64,000 nt of DNA. It comes from Pannonibacter tanglangensis (GTDB lineage Bacteria > Pseudomonadota > Alphaproteobacteria > Rhizobiales > Stappiaceae). Position numbers and translations under genes: made by a program. Positions 1-8,553 of the stretch are shown in pieces. The first letter of the stretch is position 1; each line of letters begins with the position of its first letter. The notes beneath the pieces were generated by a model, which was not told where the DNA came from, ran no database searches, and saw nothing but the letters and a program-made list of their open reading frames with translations. Location: assembly GCF_009915685.1 (NCBI RefSeq), contig NZ_JAABLP010000001.1. One strand, given 5' to 3'.

Positions 1-1
1 G

Positions 2-664
2 CATGACGAGACCGGCCGCATCACGCTGCCGGGCTTCTATGACGGTGTGCAGGACCTGCCGGAGAGCCTTGCGAAGATGTGGGCGGAGCTGGGCTTCTCC
101 GTCGAGGACTACCTTGGCGAGATCGGGCTGAAGTATCCGCGCGGCGAAAAGGGCCGCCTGCCGCTGGAACACATCTGGACCCGTCCGACCGCCGAAGTGA
201 ACGGCATGTGGGGCGGCTACCAGGGTCCGGGCTCCAAGACCGTGATCCCGGCCGAGGCCCATGCGAAGTTCACCTTCCGCCTCGTCGGCGAGCAGGATCC
301 GGAGAAGATCCGCGCCTCCTTCCGCGCCTATGTCCAGTCCAGGATCCCGGCCGACTGCACCGTCGAGTTCCTGGCCAAGGACGGCAGCCCGGCGCTGTCG
401 CTCGACCCGACGATGCCGGCGGTGGCCAAGGGCCAGGCGGCACTCGAAGCGGAATGGGGCAAGCCGGCGGCGCTCATCGGCATGGGCGGCTCGATCCCGA
501 TCGTCGGCGACTTCAAGCGCATGCTCGGCATGGATTCGCTGCTGATCGGCTTCGGTCTGGAGGACGACCGCATCCACTCGCCCAACGAGAAGTACGAGCT
601 GCGCAGCTTCCACAAGGGCATCCGCTCCTGGGCCCGCGTGCTCGCGGAACTCGCCAAGGGCTGA
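2..664 (+). CDS. M20-family dipeptidase/deacylase, C-terminal part (cut by window start)
   Basis: The reading frame is open from the first bases of the window, so this is the C-terminal 220 or so residues of a longer protein. It matches the M20 metallopeptidase family (ArgE/DapE/dipeptidase type), cytosolic zinc enzymes that cleave dipeptides or N-acyl amino acids. Visible pieces are the HDETGRITLPGFYDGV segment, the lid/dimerisation domain (GPGSKTVIPAEAHAKFTFRL) and the end of the catalytic domain with MGGSIPIV and the metal-site region IHSPNEKYEL. The N-terminal metal ligands lie outside the window. It stands alone here; the next gene on the same strand begins 418 bases later. Family assignment is firm; substrate is not known. 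Confidence 0.85.
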   Translation, partial: HDETGRITLPGFYDGVQDLPESLAKMWAELGFSVEDYLGEIGLKYPRGEKGRLPLEHIWTRPTAEVNGMWGGYQGPGSKTVIPAEAHAKFTFRLVGEQDPEKIRASFRAYVQSRIPADCTVEFLAKDGSPALSLDPTMPAVAKGQAALEAEWGKPAALIGMGGSIPIVGDFKRMLGMDSLLIGFGLEDDRIHSPNEKYELRSFHKGIRSWARVLAELAKG

Positions 665-1082
665 CGCTCTCCAGCGTCCGACCACCGCGATTGCGCCCGC
701 CCTGCCCGGTTCAAGGTCCACCGGGCGGGGCCTGCCCCGGGCGCGGGGGGCTCGCAGCCAGCCTCCAGACCCCGTCCGTTCGGCCAGCGGCCCCTCATGG
801 CAAGACACCGGCGCCGTCAGGCGCAGCGCAGCAGTGCCGCCGACTCAGGCCGGCAAGCGGCAATCGCCGCCCGCCAGCGGCGCCATCTAGCAAAAAGTCT
901 TACAACCAACTGCTCGCCTGCGGCAGGACCCAATCCTGATACGATGCTTCATCCCTGTTGGATCAGGGTGGCCCTGGGAACGCCACCTCGCCCGGCAGGT
1001 ATCGCATGACGCCCGCGGTTCCGGTTGCGACACAGACCTTCCAGGACCTTGCGTGGCGTCGAGGGCGAATTGGGAGGAAAAC
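665..1082. other. Intergenic stretch upstream of the MHS-type transporter
   Basis: No convincing gene. A GC-rich hairpin-like block lies near 720-745, just after the peptidase stop, but has no T-run. A small inverted repeat CCCTG...CAGGG lies near 953-968 in an AT-richer part (890-970). The transporter promoter is probably in this second half; I could not place -35/-10 boxes with confidence. Confidence 0.4.
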
Positions 1083-2807
1083 ATGACCGACACAGCGCAT
1101 ATGGGGCGCGCAACGACCGCGCGTCGCCCCATGACAAAGGAAGAGAAAAAAGTCATTCTCGCCTCATCGGCGGGCACGATCTTCGAGTGGTACGACTTCT
1201 ATCTGTACGGATCGCTTGCGGCGATCATCGGGGCGCAGTTCTTCTCGTCCTTCCCCGAAGCAACACGGAACGTCTTCGCCCTGCTGGCCTTCGCGGCCGG
1301 CTTTCTTGTTCGTCCGTTCGGTGCGCTGGTGTTCGGTCGCCTCGGTGACCTCGTCGGCCGCAAGTACACGTTCCTTGTGACCATCCTGATCATGGGCATC
1401 TCCACCTTCGTGGTGGGCCTGTTGCCCAGCTACGAAACCATCGGCTGGGTCGCCCCGGTCGTTCTCATCCTTTTGCGCATGGCACAGGGGCTTGCGCTGG
1501 GTGGTGAGTACGGCGGCGCGGTCGTTTATGTGGCCGAACATGCACCGCATGGCCGGCGCGGCTACTACACCAGCTGGATCCAGACCACGGCGACGCTCGG
1601 CCTGCTGCTCTCGCTCCTCGTCATCCTGTCGGTCCGCCTGTGGGTCGGCGAAGATGCGTTCCGTGCCTGGGGCTGGCGCATTCCGTTCCTGCTGTCGATC
1701 TTCCTGCTCGGCATCTCGCTCTACATCCGTCTCCAGATGGAAGAGAGCCCTGCCTTCAAGCGCATGAAGGAAGAAGGCACGCAGTCGAAGGCCCCGATCT
1801 CGGAAGCCTTCGGCCAGTGGAAGAACGCCAAGTTCGCCGTCATCGCGCTGCTCGGTCTCGTCGCCGGCCAAGCCGTTGTCTGGTACACGGGCCAGTTCTA
1901 CGCCCTGTTCTTCCTGCAGACGATCCTGCGCGTCGACATGTTTACCGCGAACATCCTGATCGCGTGGGCCCTGATCCTCGGTACCGGCGGCTTCGTGATC
2001 TTCGGCTCGCTGTCGGACCGCATCGGGCGCAAGCCGATCATCCTCGCCGGTTGCCTGCTCGCGGCACTGACCTACTTCCCCGTCTTCAACTTCATCACCG
2101 AGACGGCGAACCCGAAGCTGCATGCCGCGCAGCAGAACACCCTCGTGACCATCACCGCCGACCAGAACGACTGCTCGTTCCAGTTCAACCCGACCGGCAC
2201 GTCAAAGTTCACGAGCTCCTGTGACGTGGCCAAGGCCCTGCTCGCCCGGAACTCGGTCAACTACTCGGTGAATTACGTCAGCGGCGCGGTTCCGGCCAAG
2301 ATCGCCATCGGCACGGTCGAAGTGGCGTCCTATGATGCAGCAACGGTCCCGGCAGACCAGGTCAAGGCGACCTCGGAAGCCTTCACCAAGTCCGTCAATG
2401 ACGCGCTCGGTGCCGCAGGCTACCCGATGGCGGGACAGCCGAACCCGGATATCGTGAAGGTGGAAGGCTTCTTCGACATCTTCGCGGCACAGGAAATCAA
2501 GCTGATCCTTGTGCTGACCTACCTCGTGATCCTCGTGACCATGGTCTACGGCCCGATCGCGGCGGCCCTCGTGGAGCTGTTCCCGACCCGCATCCGCTAC
2601 ACCGGCATGTCGCTGCCGTACCACATCGGTAACGGCTGGTTCGGTGGTCTGATGCCGGCAACCGCCTTTGCGATGATCGCCCAGACCGGCGACGTGTACT
2701 ACGGCCTGTGGTATCCGATCGTGATTGCAGTCGGCACCTTCATCATCGGCCTGCTGTTCGTGCCCGAGAACAAGGACAAGGACATCTTCAACGACAAGGC
2801 AACCTGA
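1083..2807 (+). CDS. MFS transporter, metabolite:H+ symporter type, with large extra loop
   Basis: Inner-membrane major facilitator of the MHS (ProP/KgtP/ShiA-like) family, expected to bring in an organic acid or zwitterion with protons. Seen: N-terminal GTIFEWYDFYLYG, the loop 2-3 motif GRLGDLVGRKYTF, RMAQGLALGGEYGGA, and a second GSLSDRIGRKP motif. The start at 1083 was chosen because GGGAGGAAAAC sits directly before ATG; an earlier in-frame start at 1053 lacks this. The protein is 574 residues against about 430-450 for typical members. The excess is an insert at about residues 340-460, between the second conserved motif region and the last helices. It is hydrophilic, Thr/Asn/Ala-rich and has two cysteines about 16 residues apart. 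Substrate cannot be read from sequence. A strong terminator follows. Confidence 0.88.
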   Translation: MTDTAHMGRATTARRPMTKEEKKVILASSAGTIFEWYDFYLYGSLAAIIGAQFFSSFPEATRNVFALLAFAAGFLVRPFGALVFGRLGDLVGRKYTFLVTILIMGISTFVVGLLPSYETIGWVAPVVLILLRMAQGLALGGEYGGAVVYVAEHAPHGRRGYYTSWIQTTATLGLLLSLLVILSVRLWVGEDAFRAWGWRIPFLLSIFLLGISLYIRLQMEESPAFKRMKEEGTQSKAPISEAFGQWKNAKFAVIALLGLVAGQAVVWYTGQFYALFFLQTILRVDMFTANILIAWALILGTGGFVIFGSLSDRIGRKPIILAGCLLAALTYFPVFNFITETANPKLHAAQQNTLVTITADQNDCSFQFNPTGTSKFTSSCDVAKALLARNSVNYSVNYVSGAVPAKIAIGTVEVASYDAATVPADQVKATSEAFTKSVNDALGAAGYPMAGQPNPDIVKVEGFFDIFAAQEIKLILVLTYLVILVTMVYGPIAAALVELFPTRIRYTGMSLPYHIGNGWFGGLMPATAFAMIAQTGDVYYGLWYPIVIAVGTFIIGLLFVPENKDKDIFNDKAT

Positions 2808-2832
2808 GCCCTTGCTGACCTCAGGGTCCGGA

Positions 2833-2867
2833 GGCCACTGGCGGGATCGCCAGTGGCCTTTTTCTTT
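2833..2867 (+). terminator. Rho-independent terminator after the MFS gene
   Basis: Perfect 10-bp stem GGCCACTGGC / GCCAGTGGCC (2833-2842 with 2849-2858), 6-base loop, followed by TTTTTCTTT. It lies 25 bases after the transporter stop. Confidence 0.92.
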
Positions 2868-2951
2868 GGCCCGACCCGCCTGCAAGCCGGGCATCCGGAG
2901 CAGCAGCACGGCAGGGCGGAACACACAGACGGACAGGCGCTGAACCGGCGG

Positions 2952-4349
2952 TCAGCCGGAGGCCGGGCGCACGACATTCCCTGAAATCGTCAGGTGGGCC
3001 GGTGCTGCGGCGCCGCCTGCGAGATCGTCCGTCACGGCTTCCTGCCAGCGATAGCCCCTGATGGCCGCCTCCCTGTAGCCGGAGAGGATATTGCCGCGAA
3101 TGAGGGTCGTGCCGGCCCCTTCGACGGCGCTGACCGAGACGGCCACGCCGCTGTCACGCACCACATTGTCGGCAATGACCACATCGCGCAGGTAGGGTCC
3201 CCAGCCGGCCATGATGCCGTATTTCGGCGCACCCTCGACGACATTGCCCGAGACGGTCGTGTCCGCCTCGACATAGATGCCGATGCCGAAGCCGGCGCCG
3301 CCGCTGCCGTCATAGGGTCCGGTCGCCGACAGGTTGCGCACCAGGTTGCCCGAGACGACGGCCATGCGGCCGCCGCTCATGAAATTGGCGACCGAGATGC
3401 CGATCGTGGCGCCATCGACGATGTTGTCCGCGATCACGGCGCCCTCGAACTCGAACTCGCTGTAGATCCCGGTCTCGCCGGATCGCAGGCAGGAGTTGGC
3501 GATGATCTGGACATTCGAGGCCGTGTTGGCGCGGATGGCCGAGAAGGCACAGTCCGTCACCCGGTTGCCGGTGATCATCACGCCGGCAGCGCGGAAGATG
3601 TTGATGCCATTGCCGTTCTGCCCCGTGCCGCCGGCGCGGGCCGCAATCCGTTCGATCCGGTTGCCCCGGATCAGCGTGCCGTCCTCCGCCTTGGTCCAGC
3701 GCATGACCATCAGGCCGGCGTTGGCGCAGTCCGTGATGACGTTTTCGGCAAAGACAAGTCCACGCCCCTCGACCGAGCGAATGCCGGCCTCGGCCGCCCC
3801 CGAGACGAGACAGCGCTCCACCTGGCCGGCGCAGCGATCCAGCGCCAGCCCGGAGCGGCTGGATCCGGTGATCTCGCAATTGACGAGGCTGAGGTGATCG
3901 ACATCGAGGAAATGCAGGAGGCCGAAGGCATGCTCGTTGATCAGCTTGTTGGCCCCGTCGAAGACGACGCCGTCCAGCCCGATGCGCGCCGCGCCCTCGG
4001 CCGTGGCCAGCAGGCCGCCGCCGCCCTGATAGACCAGTCGCGTGCGGCCGGGCACACCGACGATCAGCGTGCCGGACGGCAGCCGGAGATTGGCAACCGG
4101 ATAGGTCCCGGCGGGCAGGAACAGCGCCCGGCCCTTCTCGACCGCCCGGTTGATGGCACGCTGCATCTGCGCGCTCTGGTCATCGGTGCGGTCCGGCATG
4201 ACGCCGAGATCGGCCGCATCGATGGTGCCGCGCAGGTCGGCGATGCGCGTCTGTGCCGCGGCCGCCGTGCCGGAAAGGCACAGGGCCGCCCCCAGCAGGA
4301 AGCTGCGGCGGGTCAGGAAGGGCAAGGGCGGGCGCGCCTCTGTCCGCAT
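2952..4349 (-). CDS. Tat-exported right-handed beta-helix repeat protein (TIGR03808 type)
   Basis: A secreted or periplasmic protein of unknown function. The start at 4349 puts the twin-arginine signal FLTRRSFLLGAALCLSG, with an AAAAQ-type end, at residues 10-35; the longer frame from 4409 would bury it. The mature part begins with a pectate-lyase-like segment (ADLGVMPDRTDDQSAQMQRA, then AGTYPVANLRLPSG). It continues in about 20-24-residue repeats with the N-x-V/I pattern of parallel beta-helix proteins (for example ITGNRVTDC, VSGNLVRNL, IRGNILSGY). Length (465 residues) and architecture match the rhizobial family called twin-arginine-translocated repeat protein. No neighbour suggests a substrate. 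It is convergent with the MFS gene and shares the 2833-2867 terminator region. Confidence 0.85.
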   Translation of the reverse strand: MRTEARPPLPFLTRRSFLLGAALCLSGTAAAAQTRIADLRGTIDAADLGVMPDRTDDQSAQMQRAINRAVEKGRALFLPAGTYPVANLRLPSGTLIVGVPGRTRLVYQGGGGLLATAEGAARIGLDGVVFDGANKLINEHAFGLLHFLDVDHLSLVNCEITGSSRSGLALDRCAGQVERCLVSGAAEAGIRSVEGRGLVFAENVITDCANAGLMVMRWTKAEDGTLIRGNRIERIAARAGGTGQNGNGINIFRAAGVMITGNRVTDCAFSAIRANTASNVQIIANSCLRSGETGIYSEFEFEGAVIADNIVDGATIGISVANFMSGGRMAVVSGNLVRNLSATGPYDGSGGAGFGIGIYVEADTTVSGNVVEGAPKYGIMAGWGPYLRDVVIADNVVRDSGVAVSVSAVEGAGTTLIRGNILSGYREAAIRGYRWQEAVTDDLAGGAAAPAHLTISGNVVRPASG

Positions 4350-4581
4350 GGGGCTGGCTTTCCGTGTCAAAGGGGCACAGATGCCCCGGCCTTTGCCGGT
4401 GTCCAGCAAGTACCGTGCCGGTTGATCCGGCTCAAGGCGCCGCTGTCATGAAACCGTCATCCTGAGCGCATGGCCTGCGCCTGACGCGGCTGCAGATGGC
4501 CCAAACGAGCGGTCATCGGTCCTTGGCCGTCAGGCAGCGGCCGGCCGGCAACAAGGCCGTGGCGGAGGATGGGAGAGAGAG

Positions 4582-4860
4582 ATGATCAGCCTGATCGACT
4601 GCATTGCCCTCAGCGGGCTCGACGAGGCGGAGGTGCGGGCTCTGGCGGAACACGAACATCTGCCCGACATCGCAGCCGCCGCGCTCGGCGCCTATCTGCT
4701 GCATCTGCCGCACGGTCCGGAACGGGTGCAGCGGATGATCGAGGAGGACATCCGGGCTGCACTGGAGCGCAGTGACCGCGCGCACGCGCGCGACCTGTTC
4801 ATGGCCCTGAGGCACTTCCTCAAGGAGCATGGCCCGCAGGGGTCCCGGCGACACGCCTGA
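4582..4860 (+). CDS. Small conserved-type hypothetical protein, 92 aa
   Basis: I do not recognise a named family. The start is supported by GGGAGAGAGAG directly before ATG. The protein is soluble, acidic and helical: residues 1-40 are Ala/Leu/Glu-rich (LDEAEVRALAEHEHLPDIAA), the middle has a regular heptad-like region (ERVQRMIEEDIRAALERSD), and the tail is basic. No signal peptide, metal-site or DNA-binding motif is visible. It is a single gene between two minus-strand genes and converges on meaB 42 bases later. The strong ribosome site and sensible codon use favour a real gene. Confidence 0.6.
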   Translation: MISLIDCIALSGLDEAEVRALAEHEHLPDIAAAALGAYLLHLPHGPERVQRMIEEDIRAALERSDRAHARDLFMALRHFLKEHGPQGSRRHA

Positions 4861-4902
4861 GACACCCGCGACGACGGGAACCGTCCGCCCCCCGTCCTCT
4901 GG

Positions 4903-5907
4903 TCACAGGCCCATCAGCTCGGCGATGTCCTCGACCGCGACCGAGGCAGGCACCCGGCCGGCCCGGACCTCGCTCTCGAAAGTCCGGATTCGGGCGGCGC
5001 GGTCGGGATCGCGGGTCAGGGCTTCCATCAATCGCTGCTGCAGCATGTCCCACATCCAGGCCACCTGCTGCCCGGCGCGGCGTTCGCCCCATTCGCCGGT
5101 CGCCTGCATCTTCGCCCGGTGCAGCTCCACCTGCGCCCACATGGCGTCGAGCCCCTCGTTGGCAAGGCCGGAGATGGTGACGACGGGCGGCGACCAGGTG
5201 GGCGAGCGCGGACTGAGGATATGCAGGGCACTGCGGTAGTCGGACGCGGCCGCGCGGGCCCGCATGGCGCCCTCGCCGTCGGCCTTGTTGACCGCGATGA
5301 GGTCGGCAATCTCCAGCACGCCCTTCTTGATGCCCTGCAACTCGTCGCCGGCACCGGGCAGCATCAGCACGAGGAAGAAGTCGACCATCTCGGCCACGGT
5401 CGTCTCCGACTGACCGATGCCGACGGTCTCCACGAGAATGACGTCGAAGCCGGCCGCCTCGCAAAGCAGCATGGTCTCGCGCGTCTTGGCCGCCACGCCC
5501 CCCAGCGTGCCGGCGGACGGGGACGGACGGATGAAGGCCCGGGGATCGACCGCAAGCTGGGCCATGCGGGTCTTGTCGCCGAGGATCGAACCGCCGGTCC
5601 GTGTGGAGGACGGATCGACGGCGAGGACGGCGACGCGGTGGCCGGCTGCGGTCAGATTGCTGCCGAGCGTGTCGATGGTGGTGGACTTGCCGACGCCCGG
5701 AACGCCGGTGATGCCGACGCGGTGCGCGCGCCCGGTGTGGGGCATGAGGCGGGTCAGCAGCTGCCTCGCCAGATCACGGTGCTCGCGCTTGCGCGATTCG
5801 ACGAGGGTGATCGCGCGGGCAAGCATGGCCCGGTTGCCGGCCAGGATGCCGTCATGCAGCAGATCGGGATCAAGGGTCGGGCCTGGGGCGGCGGACGGCG
5901 CGGTCAT
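4903..5907 (-). CDS. meaB: Methylmalonyl-CoA mutase-associated GTPase MeaB
   Basis: G3E-family P-loop GTPase that protects and reloads the adenosylcobalamin enzyme methylmalonyl-CoA mutase (also annotated ArgK/LAO transporter ATPase in older work). Visible: Walker A GVPGVGKST at about residues 68-76, VDPSSTRTGGSILGDKTRM, switch region ETVGIGQSE, and the base motif NKADGEG. The start at ATG 5907 gives MTAPSAAPGPTLDPD and a normal family N-terminus. ATG 5943 and a TTG at 5952 are alternatives, and none has a good ribosome site. The mutase genes are not in this window. The gene lies immediately downstream of a lipoprotein gene on the same strand. Confidence 0.9.
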   Translation of the reverse strand: MTAPSAAPGPTLDPDLLHDGILAGNRAMLARAITLVESRKREHRDLARQLLTRLMPHTGRAHRVGITGVPGVGKSTTIDTLGSNLTAAGHRVAVLAVDPSSTRTGGSILGDKTRMAQLAVDPRAFIRPSPSAGTLGGVAAKTRETMLLCEAAGFDVILVETVGIGQSETTVAEMVDFFLVLMLPGAGDELQGIKKGVLEIADLIAVNKADGEGAMRARAAASDYRSALHILSPRSPTWSPPVVTISGLANEGLDAMWAQVELHRAKMQATGEWGERRAGQQVAWMWDMLQQRLMEALTRDPDRAARIRTFESEVRAGRVPASVAVEDIAELMGL

Positions 5908-5961
5908 GCCCGAAGGCTTAGCGCATTCGGCTGCGGCCGTCATCCCGGCCAAAGGAGGGGC

Positions 5962-6573
5962 TCAGCCGGCCGGCGTCCAGAGAATGCGCTGGATGGCCGC
6001 GCCGCGCAGCAGGGCATCTGCCGGCAGCTGGTCCCACGGGCCGGTGAACTGCGGGATCGCATAGACGAGCTGGACATTGGGCACGCCGCGGGCGGAACAG
6101 ATCGCCATGCCGCGCCACAGCTCCTGGCCCACGCGGCAGTCCGACCGGCGGGTGCCGACCTCCGCGAAGGTCATGCCGATGCGCTCGCCGTTGGGTCCGG
6201 CCAGATGATGGGTGACGCCATGCACCGTGCGCACGCGGCCGTCGCTGCCCTTGAACACCTGCAGCACCTGGAACCCATCCGAATTGAAGGCGCCGATCGC
6301 GTTTTCCGTCGTCATCTCGACGGCCGTCTGGATGCTGTCGGTGGTGAAGCCCGGCAACGCGGCCTGGATGGCCTTGGCCGAATAGGGCGTTGTCGCGTTG
6401 ATGCCGCCGACGCCCTGCCCGGTGATCTGGACCAGCGTCACGTTCGACGTGCGCACGGACGCCGGCACCGCCGGCGTCACGGATGAGGTGGTCTCGACAT
6501 ATTCCGTCGTCTGGGAACAGGCAGCCGCGAGGAAGGCCAGGCCAGCAAGGGCAAAGACGGACGAGATACGCAT
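5962..6573 (-). CDS. Lipoprotein, probably DUF1131 (YfeY-like)
   Basis: 203-residue predicted lipoprotein. The signal sequence MRISSVFALAGLAFLAAAC ends in a lipobox with the cysteine at residue 19, so the mature protein should be lipid-anchored in the envelope. The start at 6573 (a longer frame exists from 6693) is chosen because it begins exactly at this signal peptide, with CCGGAG upstream. The body contains GVGGINATTPYSAKAIQAALPGF, which resembles the conserved core of DUF1131 proteins such as the E. coli RpoE-regulated lipoprotein YfeY; that match is from memory. Two further cysteines (SDCRV and AICSA) could form a disulfide. It may be cotranscribed with meaB, but a functional link is not evident. 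Confidence 0.7.
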   Translation of the reverse strand: MRISSVFALAGLAFLAAACSQTTEYVETTSSVTPAVPASVRTSNVTLVQITGQGVGGINATTPYSAKAIQAALPGFTTDSIQTAVEMTTENAIGAFNSDGFQVLQVFKGSDGRVRTVHGVTHHLAGPNGERIGMTFAEVGTRRSDCRVGQELWRGMAICSARGVPNVQLVYAIPQFTGPWDQLPADALLRGAAIQRILWTPAG

Positions 6574-6879
6574 GGGCAAGACAACTCCGGACACTGACTG
6601 GGGCCTGCCGCCCGGGCGTCCGAGCTTAGCCAGCACCGACCTGACAGGCAATTGGGGCGTGGCTGCGGCAGCCGGGGTCGCCCTGCGCGCCACCTTCGTC
6701 TCACAGGGTTAATGCAAGGTTTCCGCGCCGGCCATAACCGGCCCCGCTTGCCTGTGATCCGGACCATGCCGGCCAGGCTGCCCTGCGCAGCGCCCGGCAC
6801 GACCTCGCCGGAACGGGACTGTCGTCCGGTCTCGACATGTCAGGTCCTGACAGGTCAGGTCTGGTCCGGACTGGTCAGC
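6574..6879. other. Intergenic stretch with short CAGGTC/GGTC repeats
   Basis: No gene seen between the LOG gene stop and the lipoprotein gene start, both on the minus strand. Around 6838-6892 the short words AGGTC, CAGGTCTGG and GGACTGGTC recur several times in a row (imperfect tandem repeats of about 10-12 bases). The lipoprotein promoter must lie here but is not clear. Confidence 0.4.
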
Positions 6880-7464
6880 TCAGGTCTGGCCGCGCCCGAT
6901 CCATTTGCCCGTGGCCGGGGGCACATAGGCGGCACAGGAGGCGAGCAGGGCCTCAGGCGTCTCGGCCACCTGCAGCATCGCGCGCATCGCCGGCTTGACG
7001 AAGCCCTTGTCGACCTGCGTGTCGAGGAAGGCGATCAGGCCGTCATAGAAGCCGCCGGTGTTGAGCAGGCCGAAGGCCTTGGCGTGATAGCCAAGCTGGC
7101 CCCAGGTCCAGACCTCGAAGATTTCCTCCATCGTGCCGGTGCCGCCGGGCAACGTGAAGAACGCATCGGACAGCTCGGCGAACAGTGCCTTGCGCTCATG
7201 CATCGAGCGCACGACATGCAGCTCGCTCAGGCCCTTGTGCTCCAGTTCCTTGGCCTTGAGTGCCTCCGGCAGCACGCCGACAACCCGGCCGCCGGCGGCC
7301 AGCGCCCCGTCGGCCACCGCGCCCATCAGCCCGACGCTGGCCCCGCCATAGACAAGCGTCAGACCCGCCTCGGCGATCACGCGCCCCGTCTCCCGCGCCG
7401 CCGCCTCATAGGCCGGATCGGTCCCGAAGCTCGAGCCGCAAAACACACACACTGACTTGATCAT
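6880..7464 (-). CDS. LOG-family protein (nucleoside 5'-monophosphate phosphoribohydrolase)
   Basis: 194-residue member of the TIGR00730/LOG family, which cleaves AMP or cytokinin nucleotides to free base and ribose 5-phosphate in the cytosol. Key signatures: VFCGSSFG near the N-terminus, VYGGASVGLMG, the SMHERK segment and the catalytic PGGTGTMEE at residues 106-114, followed by FEVWTWGQLGYH. Length is typical. It is the last gene of a three-gene minus-strand run, starting 9 bases after the asparaginase stop, so it is likely cotranscribed with the aminotransferase and asparaginase. Bacterial LOG proteins are often annotated lysine decarboxylase, which is a misnomer. Confidence 0.9.
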   Translation of the reverse strand: MIKSVCVFCGSSFGTDPAYEAAARETGRVIAEAGLTLVYGGASVGLMGAVADGALAAGGRVVGVLPEALKAKELEHKGLSELHVVRSMHERKALFAELSDAFFTLPGGTGTMEEIFEVWTWGQLGYHAKAFGLLNTGGFYDGLIAFLDTQVDKGFVKPAMRAMLQVAETPEALLASCAAYVPPATGKWIGRGQT

Positions 7465-7473
7465 GATGTGCTC

Positions 7474-8511
7474 TCAGATGCTGACGCTGGCGGCGCGCCT
7501 GAGGTCCGTCAGGAAGTCGCTGGTCGGGCGGATGACGCCGGCCTTGACGTCGAGACGGGTCTTGATCGCCGGCTGGGTCAGATCCTCCAGCAGCGCCTTT
7601 TCGGCATCATTGAGGTCGAGGAAGGCTTCCAGGATTGAGGCCATCATGACTTCCGAGGCGCGCGAGGCGCCGTCGTCGCATTTCAGTGCGATGCCGAGGC
7701 CCAGTTCCGGGATCGCGGCACAGAAGACCCCCTCCGCGCCGGTCTTGACGAAGACGCGGCGGCGGAACCCGGCCATGGCGCGGGTGCAGAAGCGATCCGT
7801 GCCGGCGACCATGTAGGCATTGTCGACGCAGGCATCATAGAGCCGGCGCGCGGCCTCGGCGCGCAAGGGCTCCAGGTTCTCGCCAGTGCCGAAGGCGGCA
7901 AAGGCGCGGGCGAACCCGTCCAGCGGCGTGGCAAAGGTCGGGATGGCGCAGCCGTCGATGCCGCAGATGTCCGGTGTCAGCGTGTCGCCGGTCATGGCTT
8001 CGAGCACCGCCTTGATCTCCTGCTGCACAGGATGGTCCGGCAGAACATAGCCGCGCGTCGGGGCGCCCAGCACCTTGGCAAGGCCGAGGAAGCCGGCGTG
8101 CTTGCCGGAGCAGTTGTTGTGCAGGGCGCAAGGCGTCTCGCCGGCACGCACCAGATCGGCCACGTCCTCGACGCGCGAGGGCCACTGCGGCCCGCACTCC
8201 AGCGCGTCTTCCTCCAGGCCGGCCTTGATCAGCATGACGCGGGCCGCGTTGACGTGGCGCTCCTCGCCGTTGTGCGACGAGCAGGCCAGCGCCAGTTCCG
8301 CCGCATCATAGTCGAGCGCGTCGGCTGCCCCGGACTCGACCAGCGGCAGCGCCTGCAGGGCCTTGATCGCCGAGCGCGGGAACACACGCCGCCCCGTGTC
8401 GCCGATCCGCAGCACCGGTGCGCCATTGGCGTCGAAGATGGCAATGGCTCCGCGATGGCGGCTTTCCACCACATCGCCTCGGGTCACTTCGACAAGAACG
8501 GGATTGCTCAT
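7474..8511 (-). CDS. L-asparaginase, rhizobial (class 3, zinc-site) type
   Basis: 345-residue Asparaginase_II (PF06089) enzyme that hydrolyses L-asparagine to aspartate and ammonia; unrelated in fold to E. coli AnsB. The residues known in Rhizobium etli ReAV have counterparts here: Ser47 and Lys50 in RSAIKALQ, Ser79 in CSSHNGEE, and the zinc ligands Cys134 and Lys137 in NNCSGKH plus Cys188 in GIDGCAIPTF. Spacing is off by one from the published numbering as I remember it. No signal peptide, so cytosolic. It lies between an aminotransferase (42 bases upstream) and a LOG protein, suggesting an amino-acid nitrogen operon. Confidence 0.9.
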   Translation of the reverse strand: MSNPVLVEVTRGDVVESRHRGAIAIFDANGAPVLRIGDTGRRVFPRSAIKALQALPLVESGAADALDYDAAELALACSSHNGEERHVNAARVMLIKAGLEEDALECGPQWPSRVEDVADLVRAGETPCALHNNCSGKHAGFLGLAKVLGAPTRGYVLPDHPVQQEIKAVLEAMTGDTLTPDICGIDGCAIPTFATPLDGFARAFAAFGTGENLEPLRAEAARRLYDACVDNAYMVAGTDRFCTRAMAGFRRRVFVKTGAEGVFCAAIPELGLGIALKCDDGASRASEVMMASILEAFLDLNDAEKALLEDLTQPAIKTRLDVKAGVIRPTSDFLTDLRRAASVSI

Positions 8512-8553
8512 GAAACCTCGCAGGAGATGGTCAGCGCGGACAGCGCGGGACGG

